DNA of 6,189 nt from Thermoanaerobaculaceae bacterium. Lineage in GTDB: Bacteria; Acidobacteriota; Thermoanaerobaculia; Thermoanaerobaculales; Thermoanaerobaculaceae. A model generated the notes under the pieces. That model saw only the letters and a list, made by a program, of their open reading frames with translations. It was not told the DNA's origin and ran no database searches. The DNA is taken from assembly GCA_022865555.1 (NCBI GenBank), contig JALHTD010000495.1, positions 1 to 6,189 on the forward strand, given 5' to 3'. Numbering within the stretch: the first letter of the stretch is position 1; each line of letters begins with the position of its first letter. Both the position numbers and the translations under genes were made by a program. Shown here in pieces: positions 1 to 4,296 of this stretch.

Positions 1-64
1 ACGGGAGCCGCGACGCGAGGTTGCACACACTCACGCCGCGAGCCCGAGCTCTCGAGCCTCCTTG
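1..64 (-). other. Gap after rny with a Shine-Dalgarno-like motif; possible start of a further gene
   Basis: Directly after the rny stop codon the minus strand carries AAGGAGG (57-63), a full Shine-Dalgarno match, which suggests another gene follows in the same operon. The first start codon I can see downstream is a GTG at 32-34, opening a frame that reads MSVCNLASRLP to the window edge. It is about 22 nt from the motif, which is too far for normal initiation. Eleven residues are too few to identify a product, so I do not call a CDS. In many genomes rny is followed by a metallophosphoesterase of the YmdB family, but these residues do not resemble its start. Confidence 0.25.
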
Positions 65-1636
65 CTACCTTGCGTACTCCACCGCGCGGGTCTCGCGGAT
101 GACCGTGACCTTGATCTGCCCGGGGTAGGTCAGCTCGGCCTCGATCTTCTTGGCGATGTCGCGGGAGAGCCAGACCGCGTCCTCGTCGGAGAGCCTCTCG
201 GACTCCACGATGACTCGCAGCTCCCGCCCCGCCTGGATGGCGAAGGCCTTCTGGACGCCCTTGAAGTCGCCGGCGATGCTCTCCAGCTTCTCGAGCCGCT
301 TGAGGTAGCTCTCGAGGATCTCGCGCCGGGCGCCCGGGCGGGCCGCCGAGAGGGCATCCGCTGCGGTGACAAGCACCGCCTCCACGGTGCGCGGGTCCAC
401 GTCGCCGTGGTGGCACTCCATGGCGTGGATGACCTCCTCGGACTCGCCGTACTTGCGCAGCAGGTCGCGCCCGATGGAGAGGTGCGTGCCCTCCATCTCG
501 CGGTCGACCGCCTTGCCGACGTCGTGCACCAGGCCGGCACGCTTCGCGACCCGGACGTTGACCCCCAGCTCGGCGGCCATGTGGGCCGCCAGCCACGCGA
601 CCTCTTTGGAGTGGGACAGCACGTTCTGCCCGTACGACGTGCGGTACTGCAGGCGTCCGAGCAGCTTCAGGATGTCCGGGTGGAAGTCCGGCTGGCCGAG
701 CTCGATGGCGGCCGCCTCGCCGTCCCGGAAGATCTTCTCCTCCAGCTCCAGCCGAACCTTCCCGACGACCTCCTCGATGCGGCCGGGGTGGATGCGGCCG
801 TCGAGCATCAGCCGCTCGAGGGACAGCCGCGCCACCTCGCGGCGGATCGGGTCGAAGCAGGAGAGCAGCACCGCACCCGGGGTGTCGTCCACGATCAGGT
901 CGACGCCGGTGGCGGTTTCCAGGGCCCGGATGTTGCGGCCCTCACGGCCGATGATCCGCCCCTTCATCTCGTCGTTGGGGAGGTCCACCACCGAGACCGT
1001 GCTTTCCACCACGTGGTCCGCCGCGATCCTCTGGATGGCGAGGGAGATCACGCGTCGGGCGCGGTTGGTGGCTTCCTGGTTGGCCTCCTCCTCGAGACGG
1101 CGGATGACCTTGGCGGCGTCCATGCGCGCCTCGTTCTCCATGGCGCGCATCAACTCGCCCTTGGCCTGCTCGGAGGTGAGGCGCGCGATGCGCTCGAGCT
1201 GGGCCCGCTGCTCGGCGCTGGCCACCGCCAGGGCATCCTCCTGCATGGCGAGGGCGGTCTCGCGATCCTCCAGCTGCTTCTTGCTCTGCTCCAGCTCCTT
1301 CTCGTGAGTCTCGACGCCGCGGGTTCGCTCGTCCAAAGCGCCTTCGCGCTGGTCGAGGCGCCGCTCCAGCGTCAGCAACTCCTGGCGGTGCTCGTGGGTC
1401 TCGCGCTCGAACTCGGTCCGGGCAGCGAGGAGCTTCTCCCTCGCCTCGATGGAGGCGTCCCTGAGACGCTGCTCGCCCTCCTGCTGGGCCGCCGCGAGCA
1501 CCCTCCGGCCTTCCTGCTCGGCCTCGGCCTGTGCCTTTGCCGCCGAAGCCTTGGCCCGACGGCCGTACACGAGGATGAGTGTAAGTGCAACAATTGCAGC
1601 TACTACCGCACTGGCGACGATGACAACGCCGCTCAT
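65..1636 (-). CDS. rny: Ribonuclease Y, membrane-anchored endoribonuclease
   Basis: RNase Y is a metal-dependent endoribonuclease that initiates mRNA decay and RNA processing at the inner face of the cytoplasmic membrane. The 523-residue product matches the family length (about 520) and shows every expected part in order. There is an N-terminal membrane helix at about residues 3-23, then a long charged coiled coil rich in Glu, Arg, Ala and Gln (about 28-200). A KH RNA-binding domain follows with GRIIGREGRNIR at 227-238, then an HD phosphohydrolase domain with H342, the HD pair H371-D372, the HH pair 409-410 and D427. The C-terminal region is typical of the family. The ATG is preceded by a purine-rich AAAGGGGGG four nucleotides away. 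The gene lies downstream of the 6S RNA and zapA on the same strand and could be expressed by read-through. No inactivating change is visible. Confidence 0.97.
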   Translation of the reverse strand: MSGVVIVASAVVAAIVALTLILVYGRRAKASAAKAQAEAEQEGRRVLAAAQQEGEQRLRDASIEAREKLLAARTEFERETHEHRQELLTLERRLDQREGALDERTRGVETHEKELEQSKKQLEDRETALAMQEDALAVASAEQRAQLERIARLTSEQAKGELMRAMENEARMDAAKVIRRLEEEANQEATNRARRVISLAIQRIAADHVVESTVSVVDLPNDEMKGRIIGREGRNIRALETATGVDLIVDDTPGAVLLSCFDPIRREVARLSLERLMLDGRIHPGRIEEVVGKVRLELEEKIFRDGEAAAIELGQPDFHPDILKLLGRLQYRTSYGQNVLSHSKEVAWLAAHMAAELGVNVRVAKRAGLVHDVGKAVDREMEGTHLSIGRDLLRKYGESEEVIHAMECHHGDVDPRTVEAVLVTAADALSAARPGARREILESYLKRLEKLESIAGDFKGVQKAFAIQAGRELRVIVESERLSDEDAVWLSRDIAKKIEAELTYPGQIKVTVIRETRAVEYAR

Positions 1637-1656
1637 GAGTCCCCCCTTTCAACGAA

Positions 1657-1680
1657 CCTGGGCGCGCGTACGCACCTGGG
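1657..1680. repeat. Direct repeat flanking a palindrome in the rny leader
   Basis: Two copies of CCTGGG (1657-1662 and 1675-1680) flank the perfect 8-bp palindrome GCGTACGC (1666-1673). The block lies between the end of the 6S RNA and the rny Shine-Dalgarno. It could be a protein-binding site or part of an mRNA leader structure. No good -35/-10 pair was found here, so its role is unassigned. Confidence 0.35.
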
Positions 1681-1696
1681 GGTGGAGGGAGGAGGG

Positions 1697-1883
1697 AAAA
1701 GGGCCCCCGCACTCGGCCGTGTGAGCAACCCTATTTGAACCTGCTAACCACAGGTTGGGGTTCTGCCCGGCTCCCGTCACTCGCCGTGAGGCTGGATCGA
1801 GGAGTCGGGACGCCGAACCCGTCAAATAGGTGTTGGTTCAAGAATAGTTTCGCTCATCACCAACCGCGCAGGGGCCCCCTTTT
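1697..1883 (-). ncRNA. ssrS: 6S RNA (RNA polymerase-binding regulatory RNA)
   Basis: 6S RNA mimics an open promoter and sequesters the housekeeping sigma-factor holoenzyme, mainly in stationary phase. I infer it from location and fold. It sits directly downstream of zapA, the classic ssrS position, and is about 187 nt long (family about 180-200). The ends close a long stem: 1866-1883 pairs with 1697-1712 as 16 pairs, three of them G-U, with a 2-nt bulge. Further in, 1852-1860 pairs with 1719-1726 (one bulged A), 1822-1830 with 1730-1738 (nine perfect pairs) and 1815-1820 with 1758-1763. A terminal rod is formed by CCCG/CGGG and CUCC/GGAG helices. Large unpaired segments at 1831-1851 and about 1739-1757 lie in the middle, as expected for the central bubble, although they are offset by the nine-pair helix. 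The 3' end ends in UUUU after the closing stem and may serve as its own terminator. Exact ends are estimates and no clear promoter was found. Confidence 0.85.
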
Positions 1884-1896
1884 CATTCATTCCGCG

Positions 1897-1914
1897 GCCC
1901 TCCTTCAGGAGGGC
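1897..1914 (-). other. Hairpin with the zapA stop codon in its loop
   Basis: GCCCTCC and GGAGGGC form a perfect 7-bp stem closed by a 4-nt loop, TGAA on the minus strand, whose first three bases are the zapA stop codon. It lies 13 nt upstream of the predicted 6S RNA 5' end. No U-tract follows, so it is a poor intrinsic terminator. It may instead mark a processing or mRNA-stability boundary between zapA and the 6S RNA. Confidence 0.5.
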
Positions 1915-2195
1915 GTCAGAACCTCATCCAACCGCGCTATCAACCCTTCCACCCGTCGTCGTATCTGTTCTGTTCGCGTCCCAGGTTCTGTTTCCTGCTC
2001 CTTGAACAGCTCGTCCGCTATGTTAAGCGCCGTCAGCACCGCGAGCTTGGACGTGTCCACGTGCTGCGAGACCTCGGCCAGCTCGCGCATCCGCCGGTCC
2101 ACGTAGCGGGCGAGCTCTTCCACCCGCTCGGTCGTTTCCGTGGCGCGCAGCTCGAACCTGCGCCCGAAGATCTCCACCGTCGTGTGACTGCTCAC
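1905..2195 (-). CDS. zapA: Cell division protein ZapA
   Basis: ZapA binds FtsZ in the cytoplasm and promotes bundling of its protofilaments at the division ring. The 96-residue product has the family's usual length and layout. An N-terminal beta-hairpin (VEIFGRRFELRA, residues 7-18) is followed by helices with the conserved stretch DTSKLAVLTALNIADELF (47-64), then a C-terminal coiled-coil helix (about 72-93) that forms the antiparallel tetramer. The start is GTG at 2193-2195, preceded by AGGAGAGG about 10 nt upstream; no ATG offers a better alternative. The stop codon sits in a hairpin loop just before the 6S RNA gene. The zapA-6S RNA neighbourhood is conserved widely in bacteria. Confidence 0.95.
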   Translation of the reverse strand: MSSHTTVEIFGRRFELRATETTERVEELARYVDRRMRELAEVSQHVDTSKLAVLTALNIADELFKEQETEPGTRTEQIRRRVEGLIARLDEVLTPS

Positions 2196-2220
2196 GGTCA
2201 GCGCACCTCTCCTGATTTGG

Positions 2221-2248
2221 AGTATACACCCCCGGTCAAACCGTCATA
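2221..2248 (-). promoter_or_regulatory. Candidate zapA promoter
   Basis: A strong -10 box TATACT (2221-2226) lies just upstream of the zapA Shine-Dalgarno. The best -35 at an allowed distance is TATGAC (2243-2248, 16-bp spacer), which is weak. A better-looking TTGACC lies only 7 bp from the -10 and cannot pair with it. The spacer contains a small inverted repeat CGGT-TTG-ACCG. If it is used, the zapA leader is very short. Confidence 0.35.
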
Positions 2249-2287
2249 GACCCTGCAAGAACCTTTGTTTTTCGGGCTTCCCGAGGA

Positions 2288-2671
2288 TCAGCCGGTGGGC
2301 GGTTTCCCCGGCTTTTCCAGCAACATCTGGACCCGTCCCTCGAGCCTGGCGCCCTCGACGACATGAAGCGCGGGAGCGGTGACGTCGCCCTTGACGACGG
2401 CGCTCGCCAGCAGCTCGACGAGCTCGCCGCCGGTGACGTTGCCCGTCACGGTGCCCGCCACCCGCACCACGGTCGCGTGTACGTCGGCTTCAACCTGGGC
2501 GCCTTCAAGGATTTCCAGAGGGGCCTGGAGACGAACCGTGCCCTTCAGGAAGCCCTCGACCCTGACGGCGCGGTTGCCCGAGATGTGCCCTTCGACGCGC
2601 GTCTCGCGGGCGATCACCGTGCCGGTCGCTGCCTGCCGAACATCGAGCCTGTCGCCGCCGCCTTTGGCCAA
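2288..2671 (-). CDS. Bactofilin family (polymer-forming cytoskeletal) protein
   Basis: Bactofilins form nucleotide-independent filaments that act as scaffolds for cell-wall enzymes, stalks, polarity or shape. The 127-residue product is mostly a right-handed beta-helix of short hydrophobic turns with repeated V-x-G and I-x-G motifs: RVEGHISG (25-32), VRVEGFLKGTV (36-46), LEILEGAQVEADV (52-64), VRVAGTVTGNV (69-79) and ALHVVEGARLEGRV (101-114). Short disordered tails flank it, the C-terminal one Lys/Pro/Gly-rich, as is typical. I chose the TTG at 2669-2671 because GGAGG lies 5 nt upstream. An in-frame TTG at 2710 would add 13 residues but lies inside the tRNA-Gly acceptor stem and has no plausible ribosome-binding site. 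The gene begins 27 nt after the tRNA CCA and probably shares its promoter. Its target cannot be told from sequence. Confidence 0.9.
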   Translation of the reverse strand: MAKGGGDRLDVRQAATGTVIARETRVEGHISGNRAVRVEGFLKGTVRLQAPLEILEGAQVEADVHATVVRVAGTVTGNVTGGELVELLASAVVKGDVTAPALHVVEGARLEGRVQMLLEKPGKPPTG

Positions 2672-2676
2672 GGGAG

Positions 2677-2694
2677 CCTCCGATCTCGAGGAGG
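2677..2694 (-). promoter_or_regulatory. Hairpin that could sequester the bactofilin Shine-Dalgarno
   Basis: On the minus strand CCTCC (2690-2694) is complementary to the GGAGG ribosome-binding site (2677-2681) across an 8-nt loop. This would form a 5-bp helix between the tRNA 3' end and the TTG start. Such a helix could lower translation unless ribosomes or RNA processing open it. It is short, so the regulatory role is inference. Confidence 0.4.
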
Positions 2695-2698
2695 TGAG

Positions 2699-2774
2699 TG
2701 GAGCGGGCAACGGGATTTGAACCCGCGACTTTCAGCTTGGGAAGCTGACACTCTACCAGCTGAGTTATGCCCGC
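2699..2774 (-). tRNA. tRNA-Gly (anticodon CCC)
   Basis: The minus strand folds into a complete cloverleaf. The acceptor stem GCGGGCA/TGCCCGC is perfect. The D arm is ACTC/GAGT. The anticodon stem TCAGC/GCTGA has loop TTCCCAA, placing CCC at positions 34-36. The T arm is GCGGG/CCCGT with a TTCAAAT loop. The discriminator base is U and CCA is encoded (2699-2701), giving 76 nt with the CCA. It reads the glycine codon GGG. It has its own strong promoter upstream and the bactofilin gene immediately downstream, so the primary transcript is probably processed to release the tRNA. Confidence 0.97.
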
Positions 2775-2798
2775 TCACGCCCGTTTTCGGGCACGCGA

Positions 2799-2827
2799 AA
2801 CTTAGCCTCCCCCACCCCGGCTGTCAA
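2799..2827 (-). promoter_or_regulatory. Sigma70-type promoter for tRNA-Gly and probably bactofilin
   Basis: A perfect -35 TTGACA (2822-2827) and a -10 TAAGTT (2799-2804, four of six consensus bases) are separated by an optimal 17-bp spacer. Transcription would start near 2792. There the leader could fold at once into GCCCG-AAAA-CGGGC (2779-2792) just before the tRNA 5' end. Confidence 0.7.
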
Positions 2828-2834
2828 GCTGGCC

Positions 2835-2864
2835 TTGCGTTTCCAGGCCCGGAAACCCTACGAT
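2835..2864 (+). promoter_or_regulatory. Candidate promoter and operator for the DUF4097-like gene
   Basis: TTGCGT (2835-2840) and TACGAT (2859-2864) are spaced by 18 bp and lie just before the Shine-Dalgarno GGAGG (2876-2880). The interval contains an inverted repeat, GTTTCC-AGGCCC-GGAAAC (2839-2856), which could bind a regulator in the promoter spacer. The arrangement is divergent from the tRNA-Gly promoter, with the two -35 boxes only 7 bp apart. Confidence 0.4.
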
Positions 2865-2885
2865 GCTGGTGCCTTGGAGGGAACG

Positions 2886-3809
2886 ATGAAGCTGCCAGCG
2901 ATCGGCGCCGTGCTCCTGTTGCTTGCTTCCTTCGCGGCCGCCGCAGAGAAGACCGAGGTCCTCGAGAAGTCCTTTCCGAGCCAGCCGGGCAAGGTCGTGC
3001 TGGTGGACGTTGGTGCCCTGGACGTCTATGTCCGCGCCTCCGACATCCCTGACATCAGGCTCAAGGTCGAGCTGGTCGCCGCCGCCCTTTCGGAGAAGCA
3101 GGCAAAAGCGTGGATCGAGGCCCACTGGCCGACCATCGACGACAAGGAGGGCGAGCTCCGCATCACGGCACCCGACCCGGGCGGGGTCAGCCTCTTCAAG
3201 GGTGTGCTGGGGACCAAGGCGCGTGTCGAGTTGACGCTGCCCCTCAACGTTCGTCCGGACCTCTCCACCTCCTCGGGCACCCTGCGCGCGGAAGGCGAGT
3301 TCCCCGAGGCGAAGCCGATGCGCCTGCGCTCCGCATCGGGGGACATCGAGTTCGTGGGTTGGGTCCCGCGACTGGAGGCTCGCTCCGTGTCCGGCAGCAT
3401 CCAGCTGCAGGCCAGCAGGGCGATCGACAGCCTGCTGGGTCGCTCCGCCAGCGGCTCGATCGAGCTCACCGGCGGGGCGCGCACGGCCAACTGCGACAAC
3501 GCCAGCGGTGCGGTCCAGCTCACGGGGATGCTCGGCCCGGTCGTCGTGAACACGACCTCGGGGGACGTGGTGGCCCGCTTCGACGCGCTTCCCTCCGGCG
3601 ACGAAGCCCACATCACGACCACTTCCGGGAAGGTCCGCGTCACGCTCCCGCCTGGGAGGGCACCGGGAGGCGTGCTTTCGAGCACCAAGGGCGAGATCCG
3701 CTCCTTGTACCCGGGGAAGACCGACCCCGACGCAATCAAGCTCGACCTTTCCGGGAAGGATCCCAAGATCTTCGTCACGACCAGCTCGGGAAAGATCGAG
3801 CTGCTCTGA
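2886..3809 (+). CDS. Exported DUF4097-like beta-solenoid protein
   Basis: The 307-residue product begins with a Sec signal peptide: MK, a hydrophobic core at about 3-16, and likely cleavage in the AAAA run near 20. The mature protein lacks known catalytic motifs. From about 125 to the end it contains repeated strands carrying S-x/S-G-x-I/V motifs: SASGDIEF (149-156), SVSGSIQL (167-174), SASGSIEL (187-194), NASGAVQL (205-212), TTSGDVVA (223-230), TTSGKVRV (245-252) and SSGKIELL (300-307). The period is roughly 18-20 residues, typical of the DUF4097 / putative-adhesin beta-solenoid family. The function of that family is not established, and an envelope or surface role is inference. ATG 2886 is preferred to ATG 2835 because GGAGG sits 5 nt upstream and the signal peptide starts there. 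A strong hairpin follows, so it is probably monocistronic. Only one Cys (203) is present and there is no lipobox. Confidence 0.88.
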   Translation: MKLPAIGAVLLLLASFAAAAEKTEVLEKSFPSQPGKVVLVDVGALDVYVRASDIPDIRLKVELVAAALSEKQAKAWIEAHWPTIDDKEGELRITAPDPGGVSLFKGVLGTKARVELTLPLNVRPDLSTSSGTLRAEGEFPEAKPMRLRSASGDIEFVGWVPRLEARSVSGSIQLQASRAIDSLLGRSASGSIELTGGARTANCDNASGAVQLTGMLGPVVVNTTSGDVVARFDALPSGDEAHITTTSGKVRVTLPPGRAPGGVLSSTKGEIRSLYPGKTDPDAIKLDLSGKDPKIFVTTSSGKIELL

Positions 3810-3835
3810 CCTCGGTGACACGAAGAACGTGTGGG

Positions 3836-3854
3836 GCCGGCGCTCCGCGCCGGC
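3836..3854 (+). terminator. Probable terminator hairpin after the DUF4097-like gene
   Basis: GCCGGCGC and GCGCCGGC form a perfect 8-bp GC-rich stem with a 3-nt TCC loop, starting 26 nt after the stop codon. The sequence that follows, TCTCCTGTT, is only moderately T-rich, so intrinsic termination may be incomplete. Confidence 0.55.
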
Positions 3855-3906
3855 TCTCCTGTTGATGGCCCAATGCTTTGAACCATGGGCCCGGGAAGCC
3901 TGAGGC

Positions 3907-3935
3907 TTTACCCGACCGGGGGCCCGTGATAGACT
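3907..3935 (+). promoter_or_regulatory. Promoter of tRNA-Ala
   Basis: The -35 TTTACC (3907-3912) and -10 TAGACT (3930-3935) each match four of six consensus bases with an exact 17-bp spacer. The predicted start near 3942 lies about 8 nt before the tRNA. The position strongly supports use even though the boxes are not perfect. Confidence 0.6.
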
Positions 3936-3949
3936 CCGCGCCCGGTGGT

Positions 3950-4025
3950 GGGGCCGTAGCTCAGCTGGGAGAGCGCCAGAATCGCACTCTGGAGGCCGCG
4001 CGTTCGATCCGCGTCGGCTCCACCA
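3950..4025 (+). tRNA. tRNA-Ala (anticodon CGC)
   Basis: This is a complete cloverleaf. The acceptor stem GGGGCCG/CGGCTCC contains the G3-U70 wobble pair that identifies alanine tRNAs. The D arm is GCTC/GAGC. The anticodon stem CCAGA/TCTGG has loop ATCGCAC, giving anticodon CGC. The T arm is GCGCG/CGCGT with a TTCGATC loop. The discriminator base is A (4022) and CCA is encoded at 4023-4025. It reads the alanine codon GCG, which is common in this GC-rich sequence. Confidence 0.97.
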
Positions 4026-4235
4026 ATTCGAATCAAACACGAACGGGCCGCCACGTGCGGCCCAAACCCCTCAAAAAACCCCGTTTGTATCCCGCTTGTA
4101 TCCCCAAGGTGGCCGGCGCCCGTGAGCGCCCCCTACAACCCCGCTGGGCGCCTGGCGGGGAAAATTACGGGCGGCCGATGCCACCGCGCTTGTACCGCGG
4201 CCCTTTTGGCAGCCCCGTATTGGACCAAAGGCCAA
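4026..4235. other. Non-coding region after tRNA-Ala with several hairpins
   Basis: No convincing gene lies here. Potential hairpins are GGGCCGC/GCGGCCC (4045-4063, 5-nt loop), GGCGC/GCGCC (4115-4130), CCCCGC/GCGGGG (4139-4160) and CCGCG/CGCGG (4184-4200). The last is followed by CCCTTTT and is the best terminator candidate for tRNA-Ala read-through. The first is closest to the tRNA but is followed by A and C rather than T. The region is directly 3' of a tRNA, a common integration position, but no duplicate of the tRNA end is present. Confidence 0.5.
4082..4103 (+). repeat. Tandem 11-bp direct repeat
   Basis: CGTTTGTATCC and CGCTTGTATCC lie head to tail, differing at one base. A partial third copy, CGCTTGTACC, occurs at 4187-4196. 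The 11-bp spacing is about one DNA helical turn. It could be a protein-binding array or a remnant of an integrated element; the sequence does not decide. Confidence 0.5.
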
Positions 4236-4265
4236 TTGACTCCCTTTTGACGACCCCGCTAGAAT
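4236..4265 (+). promoter_or_regulatory. Near-consensus sigma70 promoter of the tandem-domain exported protein gene
   Basis: TTGACT (4236-4241) and TAGAAT (4260-4265) each match five of six consensus bases with an 18-bp spacer. Transcription would start near 4272, giving a leader of about 25 nt with a strong Shine-Dalgarno GGGAGGGG (4285-4292). An inverted repeat ATTGG/CCAAT overlaps the -35 upstream edge. Confidence 0.65.
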
Positions 4266-4296
4266 CGTTAAATCTTCAATCCAAGGGAGGGGTAAG

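Noticed and set aside
62..1738. 558-codon open frame on the plus strand opposite rny
   Set aside because: It is the antisense shadow of rny in GC-rich DNA; the minus strand encodes a complete RNase Y with all motifs, and the plus frame runs on into the 6S RNA.
2268..2288. CGGG-CTT-CCCG hairpin next to a T-run, considered as a bactofilin terminator
   Set aside because: On the minus strand the stem is followed by A residues, and on the plus strand the T-run precedes the stem, so it is in the wrong order for an intrinsic terminator on either strand.
2363..3052. 229-codon plus-strand open frame
   Set aside because: It runs antisense through bactofilin and tRNA-Gly and then into the DUF4097-like gene in another frame; the segment over the tRNA is a typical tRNA mistranslation.
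2802..4040. 412-codon minus-strand open frame
   Set aside because: It is antisense to the DUF4097-like gene, and its N-terminal part is the translated complement of tRNA-Ala.
4139..4160. CCCCGC/GCGGGG hairpin considered as the tRNA-Ala terminator
   Set aside because: It is followed by AAAATT rather than T on the plus strand and has a 10-nt loop; the stem at 4184-4200 followed by CCCTTTT is the better candidate.
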